Below, one piece after another: positions 26,651 to 35,975 of a stretch of 64,000 nucleotides of DNA. The notes under the pieces are model-generated. The model was given only the letters and a program-made list of their open reading frames with translations. It did not search any database and was not told the origin of the DNA. A program made the position numbers and the translations under genes. Position 1 is the first letter of the stretch; every line of letters starts with the position of its first letter. The DNA comes from Okeania sp. SIO2B3 (lineage in GTDB: Bacteria > Cyanobacteriota > Cyanobacteriia > Cyanobacteriales > Microcoleaceae). The stretch lies in the NCBI RefSeq assembly GCF_010672525.1, contig NZ_JAAHGH010000029.1, forward strand, positions 1 to 64,000. Direction: 5' to 3'.

Positions 26651-26782
26651 ATATCATGTCCGGATAATTAGTAATGAAAAAATTTTCTTCTTTTCTTCCT
26701 TCCTCTTTCTTCTTATTCCTTCTTCTTCCCTCCTAACTCCTGACTCCTCTCTCGTCATTTATAACTATTCAACCGGATATAA
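26651..26782. repeat. family-E inverted-repeat element
   Basis: ATATCATGTCCGGATAATTA at the left and ATTCAACCGGATATAAT at the right are imperfect inverses, as in the element at 8296-8500. The interior is pyrimidine-rich (CTTCTTTTCTTCCTTCC and CTCCTGACTCCTC). Confidence 0.5.
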
Positions 26783-26824
26783 TCTTGCTTCACTCTTCAT
26801 TTTACAAAATCAAATACAACCGAC

Positions 26825-26852
26825 AAAAAAATCCGGTCAAAATACCGGATTC
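26825..26852 (-). terminator. intrinsic terminator of desA
   Basis: On the minus strand, AATCCGGT and ACCGGATT form an 8-bp stem with a 6-nt loop, followed directly by a T-run (complement of AAAAAA at 26825-26830). It starts about 88 bp after the desA stop codon. Confidence 0.8.
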
Positions 26853-26939
26853 TATAAATATCAAAGTTTATCAATGAAAAAAGTATAGCCGATCACCATT
26901 TAATTATCAGCCTTCCTTTGTGATTTTTTCTAACTAAAA

Positions 26940-27995
26940 TTACTGGGAAACTTTCTGAGCATCATACTCTTTAAAAGTTAGGTAAAACTTAGTCTTATCA
27001 TAGAGATGACACTTCTCTGTTATATCTTTCATTAAAGACCAAGAAAACTTAGTTTCATAAAGTTTATCTCCCCATTTATCCTTCAAAAATTTATGTGCTT
27101 GCCTCAGATTATATGAAGGAATTCCTGTTGATATATGATGGGGAATATGCACATTAATATCATGGCAAAGAAACTCTACCCACCGGGGATAATCACAATG
27201 TACTGTACCAAATAATTGAGCCTCCGCTTCATCCCACTCTTCTATAGGAGTAAAAGGAATTTCTGGTACTGTATGGTGAACAATAGTAAATGTACTCATC
27301 CAGAAATGGTAAACCAACCAAGGCATTAACCAAAACTTGACCAGACCCCACAGACCAACTGTAGCGATAAGCACAGGAAAGGCGATCGCGCTAAACCCAA
27401 AAACTACTAATGTAGAAAATTTGACATCTTCACTATCCTTACCCTCAAATTTTCTCCAATCAAAATTCACAACTGCCCAGTGAGCAACAGATCCTAACCA
27501 CCAAAATTTGCCACGCATAAACTGATACACTGACTGCATGAAGCTACCTGCATTTCCATAATCTTCTGGATACCAAGGTTGCCAAGCATTATCTTCACCC
27601 ATTTTATTCGTATGTTTGTGGTGATAATTATGGCCTATTCGCCAGCCATGAAACGGATAAATTAAGGGTAAAAAGGCTAAGTGACCGACTAGGTCATTGA
27701 CCCACCGACGGTTAGCAAAAGAACGATGACCGCAGTCATGGCCAATAACAAAAAACCCAGTCAATGCTGTGCCAGTGAAAACCCAAAGTAGGGGCAATAA
27801 AAACCAAGGTGTAATTGTTAGTCCCCAGTAACCTAATACGACCATAAAAATATTGACCGCTACCATTGTCCATGTTTTCCATTTATCTTTGAGAAAAACT
27901 TCACGAGGCAGGGATTTTACAATATCTTTTAGTTGTAGTTGCTCATTTCTAATCTCAGAATTTCCATTAGTAGATTCTGCAATTGATACTGTCAT
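26940..27995 (-). CDS. desA: acyl-lipid Delta12 fatty acid desaturase
   Basis: This 351-aa membrane enzyme introduces a double bond at the Delta12 position of fatty acids bound to membrane lipids, using ferredoxin in cyanobacteria. All three histidine boxes that bind the di-iron centre are present: HDCGH (86-90), HNYHH (122-126) and HIPHH (283-287). Hydrophobic pairs flank them (about 42-80 and 200-235). The length is normal for DesA. The start follows directly from the ATG at 27995, and the gene has its own strong terminator downstream and another terminator upstream, so it is monocistronic. DesA expression is usually cold-inducible, but I see no clear regulatory element here. The distinction from a Delta15 (DesB) enzyme rests on general resemblance. 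Confidence 0.88.
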   Translation of the reverse strand: MTVSIAESTNGNSEIRNEQLQLKDIVKSLPREVFLKDKWKTWTMVAVNIFMVVLGYWGLTITPWFLLPLLWVFTGTALTGFFVIGHDCGHRSFANRRWVNDLVGHLAFLPLIYPFHGWRIGHNYHHKHTNKMGEDNAWQPWYPEDYGNAGSFMQSVYQFMRGKFWWLGSVAHWAVVNFDWRKFEGKDSEDVKFSTLVVFGFSAIAFPVLIATVGLWGLVKFWLMPWLVYHFWMSTFTIVHHTVPEIPFTPIEEWDEAEAQLFGTVHCDYPRWVEFLCHDINVHIPHHISTGIPSYNLRQAHKFLKDKWGDKLYETKFSWSLMKDITEKCHLYDKTKFYLTFKEYDAQKVSQ

Positions 27996-28052
27996 AAATT
28001 ATTTGAGTTCTCCGTATTTTTTTTGTGGTTATGTAGTAGATTTATGATTCCG

Positions 28053-28084
28053 AAAAAAAACGCCAGCGCAAATATTTTGCTGGC
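28053..28084 (-). terminator. intrinsic terminator between the small gene and desA
   Basis: On the minus strand GCCAGC...GCTGGC (28062-28084) forms a hairpin followed by GTTTTTTTT. It lies about 245 bp after the stop of the 79-aa gene and about 60 bp before the desA start, so it insulates desA from upstream transcription. Confidence 0.65.
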
Positions 28085-28329
28085 AGTTTTGACTACAAAA
28101 AGTAGTTGACAACAATTTTTAAGACATACTAGCACTTAGTGAATCTTAGTCAATTTTGTACACAAAAGCAATGTAGCAAAACCTTTTTTGTTATATCACA
28201 GTCTTGTCATTATCAAAGTAAATTAATTGATTTGGTTACTGCTACTATTTGATTTTTTATTCGTTAAGTTTAGCAATCATTTATTTATTCACGATTTTTA
28301 TTGATTGAATTATTTTTCAACCTCTGAGA

Positions 28330-28569
28330 CTAATTTTCTAAGTTTCGTTCTTTTATAGTCCGCAATTCCAACAATAAAGTTTCTACTTCTGCCTCAAGAT
28401 GGAGCAACTTAACTTGTTGATCTGTTTGATACAAAGATTTCATTTTTTCTTGAGTGTAGTTTTGATTGCTTGATACCCCTGAAACATTTACCCTTTTAGA
28501 AGTATCTACAGAAACAGATGCACTGGACAAAGTGGATATGCTGTTAGACATCAGTAACTTACTAGCCAT
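28330..28569 (-). CDS. small conserved cyanobacterial coiled-coil protein
   Basis: The protein is 79 aa. The first 30 residues are rich in Ser, Val and Asn and probably disordered. Residues 38-76 (YTQEKMKSLYQTDQQVKLLH, then LEAEVETLLLELRTI) form an amphipathic helix with regular leucines. I recognise the 'YTQEKMKSLYQTDQQVKLLHL' type as conserved in cyanobacteria, without known function. It is upstream of desA but separated from it by a terminator. No membrane segment. It is short but the conserved core makes it a real gene. Confidence 0.65.
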   Translation of the reverse strand: MASKLLMSNSISTLSSASVSVDTSKRVNVSGVSSNQNYTQEKMKSLYQTDQQVKLLHLEAEVETLLLELRTIKERNLEN

Positions 28570-29040
28570 TTATACTTACTTCACTTAATTTTTCTATTGT
28601 AACCGGAATATTAAGATAAATTACAACAAATTAAACTATTTAACTTCCGGCATTAAAAGTTGGAGTACGATATCCAACACTAAACACTTGGATAATACAA
28701 TAAGATTAGTAAGGTTTAGTATCTTTCTTAACCATAGATTTGATTAAGTTTTCATTGTAAAAATTCGGTAAGTGGGAAAAGTGCCAGTTTGAACGGCTCG
28801 ATGGAAACAACGCGACAGGTAATAAAGCGTAGTCAAAATATGCTATAACTTAAGGTATCTTAACGAAGTCAGAAGTCAGAAGTTAACCCACCTGCTGGCC
28901 CCGACCGTGGAGGGGAAGTAGGGGATTTGAACTTCGCTCCAAAAATATTTCGCCACTTCCCGGCGGGGTTGCGCGACCCTTATGATTTTGATAAAAATTC
29001 AACACAAATATAGTCTTATGTAGTTAAATATAGTCTTTTG
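28570..29040. other. gap with dispersed repeat fragments
   Basis: No gene. It includes GGTAAGTGGGAAAA near 28769 (shared with about 6550), 'gaagtcagaagtcagaag' iterations near 28864, and CCGGCGGGGTTGCGCGACCC (about 28959-28978), which recurs in the repeat near 35530. Confidence 0.4.
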
Positions 29041-29760
29041 TCTCCAGAAATTAGGGCGAATATTGACATAATCTAACAATGTCTGTGATAATAAAAGATT
29101 AAATAGCCTCAAAAGTCAACGATCTGAGTTCAATAGGGTGAAATTCCTGGACTGACACGCTACCTCTAGATACATAAGAACCTACGTCCAAGCCTCTGTA
29201 TTATGACCAAGCAGAAATTGAATCAGGGAGATCATCAAAAAAGAGGAAAAGAATAAAGTAGTCCCAAATTATTTTGGCCATGGGATAGAGAAGCCAGTGC
29301 GTAGGGCGGGTCTCCCGACTTAAAGCAACTGGGATGGTGTTGTAGTGCCTCCTTTCCTAGGTCATGCTGGGCAAACGAAGGAGCTAGGCTAACACGAGCG
29401 TCAGGGTAAAGCCTGCAAAATTTAAAGATATGTCTTATGTGACTATATTTTTATGAACTATAAAGACACAATAACCTTTGAAGCATGGTGAAAGCCCGAT
29501 AGCTAATGGACGCTTCAGTTAAAGGGTGGTTAACAGAAAAGGTAACCCGGTGCTAGCCAGCACTATGTTTCCAGCCGTTAGTCAGCAGGTTATACCTCAA
29601 AGCGAGTGAATCAACCAACAACTTTAAAAGTAGTCTCAATGGTCGAATGACCGGAGAGGGTAGTGGCGATTGGCATCGCCTTGTGAGCTGCCGCTGTATG
29701 CATACTATGGTACGGTAGTGGCAATGTGGCCGTTACGAGCAATGTGAAAATCGCGGATTT
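29041..29760 (+). ncRNA. structured RNA-like element without protein, group II intron- or HEARO-like
   Basis: This stretch is richer in GC than its surroundings and has no reading frame of note on either strand, yet it is full of short complementary blocks and GNRA-like loops. GTGCG at 29297-29301 matches the 5' consensus of group II introns and is followed by GGCGGGTCTCCCGACTTAAA. Near the end a hairpin with TGCCGCT and AGTGGCA arms (about 29688-29724) is in the place of a domain-V-like hairpin but is not canonical. The element is followed by an IS605-like right end (29785-29818), which instead suggests an ORF-less HEARO/IscB-type omega RNA. I can only say that it is structured and mobile-element related. 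Confidence 0.4.
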
Positions 29761-29784
29761 ATCCCGATAAAAAACTCCTAATCA

Positions 29785-29818
29785 CGAATCCACGCGGATT
29801 TATCCAGTGGAGTGTCAA
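29785..29818 (+). mobile_element. IS605-like right end
   Basis: AATCC-ACGC-GGATT forms a small hairpin (29787-29800), followed by TATCCAGTGGAGTGTCAA. The form is the same as at 10340-10364. It marks the right boundary of the structured element, about 90 bp before thrC. Confidence 0.5.
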
Positions 29819-29909
29819 CCTTACTAAAAATTGACCAAAAAGTTATTTATAGCTTTGGCCTAAGGTAAAAAAAACTCAAACTTTACAGTAAAAAATTAAA
29901 AACTTAAAA

Positions 29910-31001
29910 ATGACCTTAACACGGCCCTTTTCTCAGTCAAAATTACAAGGCTGGCCTGGTTTGATTGAAGCATATAGATCCTATCTACCAGTGACAGAAG
30001 AAACTCCTGTAATCACATTGCATGAAGGTAATACTCCTCTCATACCTGTGCCAGCGATCGCCCATCAAATAGGCAGCCAAGTAGAAGTCTTTGTCAAATA
30101 TGATGGCCTTAATCCCACAGGTAGTTTCAAAGATAGGGGCATGACTTTAGCCATATCCAAAGCCAAAGAGGAAGGGGCAAAAGCAGTAATCTGTGCTAGC
30201 ACAGGCAATACCTCAGCTGCCGCTGCTGCTTATGCTAGAAGAGGTGGGATGCGAGCATTTGTCATAATCCCAGATGGTTATGTAGCCCTAGGAAAATTAG
30301 CCCAAGCCTTGTTGTATGGCGCAGAAGTCTTAGCCATCAAGGGAAATTTTGACCAAGCCTTAGAAATTGTCCGAGATGTGGCCGCTAAATATCCTGTCAC
30401 TTTAGTTAACTCAGTTAATCCCTATCGTCTAGAAGGCCAAAAAACGGGAGCTTTTGAGGTAGTGGACACTTTGGGGGATGCCCCAGATTGGTTATGTATT
30501 CCTGTGGGGAATGCCGGGAATATCACAGCATATTGGATGGGATTTTGTCAATACCATCAAATCGGAAAATGCGATCGCCTTCCGCAAATGATGGGTTTTC
30601 AGGCCGCAGGGGCAGCACCCATTGTTCAAGGTCATCCTGTAGTCCAACCGGAAACAGTGGCCAGCGCCATTAGAATTGGCAATCCTGCTAGCTGGGAAAA
30701 AGCTGTAGCAGCTCAACAAGCTAGTCAAGGAAGTTTTACGGCGGTTACCGATGAAGAAATATTAGAGGCTTATCGTTTATTGGCGTCCAATGAAGGAATT
30801 TTTTGCGAGCCGGCGAGTGCTGCTTCTGTTGCGGGTTTATTGAAAGTCAAAGACCAAGTTCCCAGAGGAGCAAAAGTAGTTTGTGTACTTACTGGTCATG
30901 GTCTCAAAGACCCAGATGTGGCGATTAAACATAGCAATAATCAGTTTCGGCAGGGAATAGAGCCGAATATAGAGGCAGTAGCTGAAGTTATGGGGTTTTA
31001 A
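29910..31001 (+). CDS. thrC: threonine synthase
   Basis: The 363-aa enzyme converts O-phospho-L-homoserine to threonine in the cytoplasm using pyridoxal phosphate. The PLP lysine is K74 in [16 protein letters not shown], the phosphate-binding loop is [15 protein letters not shown] (about 94-108), and a second glycine-rich loop VGNAGNI lies near residue 200. [12 protein letters not shown] near the C terminus is typical of this family. The length is normal for the short (ThrC-type) form. The gene begins 90 bp after a transposon right end and has no obvious operon partner or T-box-like leader. Confidence 0.93.
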   Translation: MTLTRPFSQSKLQGWPGLIEAYRSYLPVTEETPVITLHEGNTPLIPVPAIAHQIGSQVEVFVKYDGLNPTGSFKDRGMTLAISKAKEEGAKAVICASTGNTSAAAAAYARRGGMRAFVIIPDGYVALGKLAQALLYGAEVLAIKGNFDQALEIVRDVAAKYPVTLVNSVNPYRLEGQKTGAFEVVDTLGDAPDWLCIPVGNAGNITAYWMGFCQYHQIGKCDRLPQMMGFQAAGAAPIVQGHPVVQPETVASAIRIGNPASWEKAVAAQQASQGSFTAVTDEEILEAYRLLASNEGIFCEPASAASVAGLLKVKDQVPRGAKVVCVLTGHGLKDPDVAIKHSNNQFRQGIEPNIEAVAEVMGF

Positions 31002-31396
31002 AGGTAGGAAAAAGGAAAATATTTTTGGTTCCACTTTTAAGATTTTCTCTCTAATCTTTACTACTGGGTAAGCGGGGCAATGGCTTTTCAGTGACTTTCT
31101 CCCTCTTTAAGCTAGGGCTATAACGAGGGCTTCCCTACCTCACGGAAAAGGGCTTCCTGCTTCCAAAGTTGAGCATCCTCGCGCGCGTCCACAGGGAGCA
31201 ACGATGAGACCCATCGCAGTTTTGTACTGTCCAGTTCTGTACTCACCTAGCTACCTTCTGTGATTTTACCGACAAATCGGAAATTACGCTTGACTTCACC
31301 AGTTGAAGCCCATATCTTGAGTTGTCTCGGTTCTGCAATCAGGCGTGTATTACCGCTACTGTTTGGACATTAATTATAGCAGCCATTCTTGTTACT
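31002..31396. other. gap after thrC
   Basis: No gene and no clear terminator are seen. It contains moderately GC-rich sequence (TCCTCGCGCGCGTCCACAGG near 31169) without coding potential. Confidence 0.4.
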
Positions 31397-31676
31397 TTAC
31401 CGAATAATTAAGGTTTGAAGTCTCTCCTTATATAAGGAGAAAAAAGCGGTCGTTTGCGGAGCATTCCGTTAGGATGGGATGGCGAGGTCTCGGAGCTGGC
31501 CGATCATCGACCAAGAGAATAGGACTTAGGCAAAGGCACTACATACAGTAGGTAAAAACTATAGCACTATGGTACATATAGCGTTTTTGTCGGAAAAATG
31601 CGTAAGTCCTGGAGAAGAAAAAATTTTTCCTACCGCGTCAATCTTATCCTTGAAAAGAAGAGGTAATTATTAATTA
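31397..31676. repeat. family-D element carrying a GC-rich module and a family-A element
   Basis: It begins TTACCGAATAATTAAGGTTT and ends GAAAAGAAGAGGTAATTATT, the two ends of family D. Between them is a GC-rich module (GTTTGCGGAGCATTCCGTTA near 31450) and, at 31521-31610, a complete family-A element. The order of events must be D first, then the inserts. Confidence 0.6.
31521..31610. repeat. family-A element nested in family D
   Basis: AGGACTTAGGCA at the left and TGCGTAAGTCCT at the right are inverse with one mismatch. The core ACTATAGCACTATGGTACAT is the inverse of the core in the 4444 and 4552 copies, so it is inserted in the other orientation. Confidence 0.75.
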
Positions 31677-31949
31677 GGGTTTGCGCTTCACTAGTCTTAT
31701 GGGTGAAGGTAGGAGACAGGAGACAACCCACCCCTCGCCCCTCCCCCTCCGAGGAGGGGGATAGGATAAATGGGAATTTGCAGGAGGTAGGAGCGGGCGT
31801 TTTGTCCCAAGATTGTTCTCCCCAACTCTTAACCAAAATCCTGAATTTTTGAACCATTACCACCTAAAACCTCGCACTTTTTCAATACCTAAAAAGGCTA
31901 AAACTAATATCAGTCAATGCTTTCATATTTAATCAGCAAGCCCTAATTA
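31671..31949. repeat. family-C element
   Basis: TAATTAGGGTTTGC at the left and GCAAGCCCTAATTA at the right are inverse with one mismatch. The interior has AGGAGACAGGAGACAAC, a C-rich/GGAGGGGG block and CAATGCTTTCATATTTAATC as in other family-C copies. A 77-codon minus-strand frame inside is a product of the repeat. Confidence 0.7.
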
Positions 31950-32256
31950 TTAATTTTTGAATGTAGAGATGAGTTTTTTGGCAGGTCGCGCCCTCCCCTA
32001 CCATTAAATCCTATGCTTTACCCATAAGTCTTGAAACTCTTTTCTGACGGGGAGATGGGGAGATAGGGGGGACAAAGAAAGCAAAATTACGAAAAAGCCT
32101 CTAATTAAATACATTTTAAATACATTTACTCTTACGAAATATCCATTTTATGGTAAGTTCATAACTTCTCTGTTTTGTCAAGTTTTATGTTAATAAATAT
32201 GTGGGTAATGGATAGCTCTTAAATCGGAGATGATAACGGCAAACCCCTCGCGACAT
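31950..32256. other. gap before the coiled-coil gene
   Basis: No gene or terminator was identified. AT-rich with a G-rich strip (GGGGAGATGGGGAGATAGGG near 32050). Confidence 0.35.
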
Positions 32257-32844
32257 TTAGTTGGGCGGTAACTTAGCAGCATTGGGGGAGAAGCTTTCCT
32301 CTAGTGGGATTTGATTTTGAGCTTGAATATTGGCTTCTGTTTTTGACTGAATATCAGGAGTAATTTCCGATTTTTGTTGTTTGTTTGCTTTTGCTTTGGC
32401 CAGAATATCTACTGCATCTGCCAAAGCATTTGTTAAACTGGTACGAGTATTTGTATGATTGACTTGCTCTTGTTCTAGGGCTTCAGTTAATTTTTGGACT
32501 TGTGCAAAAGCACGGTCGCGTTCTTGGACTACTTTAATTATTTGGGCCTTAAATTCAGCCAAAGTTTGTAAATTTTCGATTTGCTGTTCAATAGTTGTTG
32601 CACTTTCATCTATACTCTCTTCAACAGATGGAAAACCTTGTAATTTCTGAGCCTGGGCTTTTAAAGTCTGAATAGTTTCTTGAGCCAGTTGAGTTTCTGT
32701 TCGTCGTTGTTGAGCTTCAGTATTGTAGAGTTGACGCCACTTAGAGGCACTATCCTGGGCGACATTTAATTCTGTTTGAAGTTTTACTATTTTCTCTTGA
32801 AGAGCTTTAATTTCATTTAACCATGGGGTTATATCCTGAGTCAT
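32257..32844 (-). CDS. cytoplasmic coiled-coil protein, function unknown
   Basis: The 195-aa protein is almost entirely alpha-helical. Two coiled-coil stretches (about 8-72 and 82-150) are separated by a short acidic loop (PSVEESIDES). Heptads are rich in Leu, Gln and Ala. The C-terminal 40 residues are polar and low in complexity (KANKQQKSEITPDIQ and on). There is no signal peptide or membrane segment. I recognise it only as a type of cyanobacterial conserved hypothetical protein. It lies next to a TnpB pseudogene on the same strand but has no functional link to it. Confidence 0.6.
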   Translation of the reverse strand: MTQDITPWLNEIKALQEKIVKLQTELNVAQDSASKWRQLYNTEAQQRRTETQLAQETIQTLKAQAQKLQGFPSVEESIDESATTIEQQIENLQTLAEFKAQIIKVVQERDRAFAQVQKLTEALEQEQVNHTNTRTSLTNALADAVDILAKAKANKQQKSEITPDIQSKTEANIQAQNQIPLEESFSPNAAKLPPN

Positions 32845-32881
32845 ATCATACTTTAGATTATAGAGTGTTCATGTGACTTAC

Positions 32882-33830
32882 CTACACCGACGCATCTGCT
32901 TTCTGTGTAGGCTTCTGATGCCTTTTAAAGACGGTCAGAACTTCCTGGGAAACAGAAGCGGTTTTAGATTTAGCTATAACCACTCTGTTTTGACGGCGGT
33001 TTATGGTCGGGAACAAGTCCAGCCCGACTCGTTTCAAATTGATGGCAGCATTTATGTCTCTATCAATTTTCAACTGTAATTCTTCATCAAAATATTCTCT
33101 GATACTGCAATCTGTAAACACTATTTAATCTCTATAACAAAGCAATTGAGATGTATAATTTGGTTTAACTTCAACAACACTGACGTTTGCTTTTGCGGCT
33201 ACATGACCCAGCACTTCAAGAAATTGATAAGTTGCAGCATCTAGCCAGGATTTATTTAATCCAGACTTGGACGATTGACCATTAGGTAAATACTTTCCAT
33301 TTTCATCTTGTTTGGCTTTATTTATACCAGTTAATCCTGCTAGATTTAACTTTTCTATGAAAAATATCTTTTTACCTGTCCGAGTTAATTTGTGAGCTTT
33401 TTTATACTGAAAATCTTTACGACTTCTAGCTATTTTTTGATGAACTTTACTTTCGCGTTTTGCTAGTTTTAGTCTGTTTTTACTACCATGTTTACGTTTG
33501 TTCTTGCGTTGGGATACTTTAGTTAGTTGTTTTTTATTTGTTCTTAAAGGTTTGAGAGAAGGTAATTTTTTCCCTTCTGATGTGGCTAGATAAATATCTT
33601 TATCTAGGACAGCATCTAAACCTATTGAGTTTTCCCATGTAGGTTGAATCTTGTCAGTTTTCAACTCAGGGATTGACTTATCCCCTAAGCTTAAATTTAT
33701 CCACCAACCATCAGCTTTGTTGATTAGTGAAACTTGTTTGATTTTACCTCCATCAGGTATTGGTCTGTGGGTTCTGACCTTAATTACACCTACTTTAGGG
33801 ATTGAAATATATAACCACTTACTTAAGGCC
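32882..33830 (-). pseudogene. TnpB (IS605 OrfB), N-terminally truncated with one internal stop
   Basis: One frame reads from about 33830 to 32882, with a single TAA at 33127-33125. It starts ALSKWLYISIPKVGVIKVRT and continues through RuvC-I (SIGLDAVLDK, with Asp), KKLPSLKPLRTNKK and the bridge region to YTSQLLCYRD-stop-IVFTDCSIREYF. It then reaches RuvC-III (KIDRDINAAINLKRVG). In relatives I recall the stop position is Glu (GAA to TAA by one change). The zinc-ribbon cysteines are largely absent, as in one cyanobacterial TnpB lineage. The N-terminal portion before ALSKW is missing, so the product would be incomplete even with read-through. Confidence 0.8.
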
Positions 33831-34323
33831 GGGATTCATCCCACCCTCCCCGTTACCTTTACCTAGGTCATGCTTCCCTACGGGATGCTACGCAAACGCA
33901 AACGGCATGGGACTTCTCCCGGGAGAAGCTAAAATTATCATTCTTAAGTAAAATATATTAATTTTAAACTCCTAGAGATAAATCTAGGAACATATTTTTT
34001 ACTTTTACATTACATTAAAGGAGTAGCTGATACCAATTAAGTCAATAGTTGCTAAAAATATCTATATAAAAATGTTATAGATTTTTGATGTTTGGATTGG
34101 AAAAATTTTGTCTCTGTACGACTTTTATGTTTATTTCTTTTAGCAAAATTTTTTCTATAATAGATTACTATTTAATTTTGATTTTCGCCCTAAATCAAGT
34201 AATTTATTTGAGTGCATTTTCCGAAATTTATAAAATTCTAATTGTTGTTTTTAAGTTTTTGTTATTTGACAAATTATTCTCTACTACAAGTAACTCAGAT
34301 AATCTTTTTGGCCTAAAAGCCCT
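33831..34323. other. left flank of tnpB and leader of the YihY gene
   Basis: It holds a GC-rich module (ACCTAGGTCATGCTTCCC, then GGGATGCTACGCAAACGC, about 33861-33897), likely at the left end of the tnpB element. AT-rich sequence follows. An 80-codon hydrophobic frame from 34088 overlaps the next start in ATGA, but it has poor codon use and no ribosome binding site, so I left it out. Confidence 0.45.
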
Positions 34324-35472
34324 ATGAGCTTTCTCCATTTTTTACGTCACTTTAATTCTGTCACATTGCGAGAGGTTTTAAACCACTCCAATAGACAACG
34401 ATTTTTAAACTTATTAACTCCAATTGCTAAACGTGGTTATGGCATGATCTTGACGATATTAAAAGCAATCGTCAAGCATATACTGAAGCGAATTATTCGC
34501 TTTTTTCAGTTCATCCTCCATCTAAATTTTAATACTATTAAACAAGTATGTATTTGTGCTGGCAAAAGCAGATTATCAGGCTTATCAGCCGAGATGGCCT
34601 ATAATGCTATGCTCGCTTTATTTCCGGGATTATTAACAATAATTTCAGCAATTGGATTATTTGAATCTTTGCGATCGCCTCTATTACAAATGGGTAGTTT
34701 ACTAACAGATATAGTACCTAATCAAGTAAGATTTTTAATTAGCAGTGCTGTTGATGAAATTCTGAAAACCCCCAACAGAGAAATATTTTCTTTCAGTTTT
34801 ATTGGATCAATATGGATATTTTCTAGCGTACTGAGTTCTGGGATGGCAGCTCTCGATGAAATTCATCAAGTTCCTGTTGAGAAAAAACGACCTTTTTGGA
34901 AAGCAAAGTTAGTTTCTTTAGGACTAACTATTGGTACTCTCATACTATTAATTATTGCTTCTGGATTAGTATTAGTTAGTGACTTAATTGTAGATATGAT
35001 TGCTCGGCAAAGTTGCTTATTAGAAACTCTACCAAATTGTCCGCCAGACCAGGTTGCTAGTTGTTTATTTCAAGAACCAGTTGATAATTGTGTGTTGAAG
35101 TCACAATTATTAGAAACTTGGGGTCAATTAAGATGGCCGATTACTTTAGGAATAGTTTCTACAGCTTTTGCTTTTGTTTATCGTTTTGGTCCGAGTCGTA
35201 GACGGAAAAGTACACCTATTATGCCTGGTGCAATTATATCAGCATTAATGTGGGCAGGAGCTTCTAATTTATTTCGTTTATACGTTTTTCATTTTGGTTT
35301 TTTCAACTATAACCGAACTTATGGAACTATTGGTACTTTTATTATTTTATTGTTGTGGTTATATATTAGTTCATTGGTGGTATTAATTGGGGCACAATTA
35401 AATGTAACAGTAGGGGAAGCAATGGCACGGGATAATGAAGTCAGAAGTCAGAATTCAGAAGTCAGAAGTTAG
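34324..35472 (+). CDS. YihY/BrkB-family membrane protein
   Basis: This 382-aa protein belongs to the YihY (BrkB; formerly misnamed RNase BN) family of inner-membrane proteins. After about 75 basic residues, the family core starts AGKSRLSGLSAEMAYNAMLA. Six transmembrane helices follow (for instance ALFPGLLTIISAIGLFESL, FSFIGSIWIFSSVLSSGMAA, and the last pair near 325-365 with GTIGTFIILLLWLYISSLVV and IGAQLN). Its transport or structural role is unknown for the family. The C-terminal tail (about 10 residues, RSQNSEVRS) is made from a 'gaagtcagaa' iteration, so the coding end has been extended by a repeat. The gene is monocistronic. Confidence 0.85.
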   Translation: MSFLHFLRHFNSVTLREVLNHSNRQRFLNLLTPIAKRGYGMILTILKAIVKHILKRIIRFFQFILHLNFNTIKQVCICAGKSRLSGLSAEMAYNAMLALFPGLLTIISAIGLFESLRSPLLQMGSLLTDIVPNQVRFLISSAVDEILKTPNREIFSFSFIGSIWIFSSVLSSGMAALDEIHQVPVEKKRPFWKAKLVSLGLTIGTLILLIIASGLVLVSDLIVDMIARQSCLLETLPNCPPDQVASCLFQEPVDNCVLKSQLLETWGQLRWPITLGIVSTAFAFVYRFGPSRRRKSTPIMPGAIISALMWAGASNLFRLYVFHFGFFNYNRTYGTIGTFIILLLWLYISSLVVLIGAQLNVTVGEAMARDNEVRSQNSEVRS

Positions 35473-35750
35473 AAGTTGTTTTTGTAACGGGGATTTGAGC
35501 AACCCTCCAAAAACATCTCGTCTTAAAAGGCGGGGTTGCGCGACCCAATCCTGTTTGATAATGCTCCACATCTGCTACAGGAACGTTCAACAATTAATAA
35601 TTAATAATTAACAATTACCTCTCCTTGGAAAGAAGAGGATTGACTCAAAGGAAATTTTTTTCTTGTTTCTCCTTGTAGAGCGACAGCTCGTGGCGCAGCC
35701 AAGGAAAGGCTTTAAAACTTAATTATTAGGTAAGTTATAGAAGGAGGAAA
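35473..35750. repeat. repeat field with family-D element
   Basis: It starts with 'agaagttagaagtt' iterations, then GCAACCCTCCAAAAACATCT and AAGGCGGGGTTGCGCGACCC (also at 23206 and 28959). A family-D element follows (about 35591-35737, TAATTAACAATTACCTCTCC to TTAATTATTAGGTAA), with a GC-rich module near 35677-35708. Confidence 0.55.
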
Positions 35751-35756
35751 AAGTAT

Positions 35757-35780
35757 TATAAAAAACGGCTAAAAAAGCCT
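35757..35780 (-). terminator. weak intrinsic terminator of the 63-aa gene
   Basis: On the minus strand GGCT and AGCC form a short stem (35767-35779) followed by GTTTTTTA. It is located directly after the stop codon at 35784. The stem is short, so confidence is modest. Confidence 0.4.
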
Positions 35781-35783
35781 GAA

Positions 35784-35975
35784 TTAATGTGGTCGTTGTA
35801 AAAGGCTAATCACACCAGTTGTTATGGATAAGAAAATTAGAAATAAAATCACTCCTCCTGGTAAAAATGCCAGAATTTTGAAGCCTCTGAGAAGCCATAC
35901 TAATAGAGTTATAATTGTGAGAATGCCACAAATATAAGAAAATTGAGGAATTGGAAAGTTAGAATTTTTACTCAT
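35784..35975 (-). CDS. small two-helix membrane protein
   Basis: This 63-aa protein has two hydrophobic segments: YICGILTIITLLVWLLRGF (14-32) and LAFLPGGVILFLIFLSITTG (35-54). Short polar ends flank them. Similar small hypothetical proteins occur in cyanobacteria. The function is not known. The ATG is at 35975. It is followed by a weak terminator. Confidence 0.6.
   Translation of the reverse strand: MSKNSNFPIPQFSYICGILTIITLLVWLLRGFKILAFLPGGVILFLIFLSITTGVISLLQRPH

Noticed and set aside
34088-34327. 80-codon hydrophobic frame overlapping the YihY start by ATGA
   Set aside because: No ribosome binding site, an AT-driven Phe/Ile/Leu-rich composition, and no resemblance to a known small protein. 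The overlap is probably chance.
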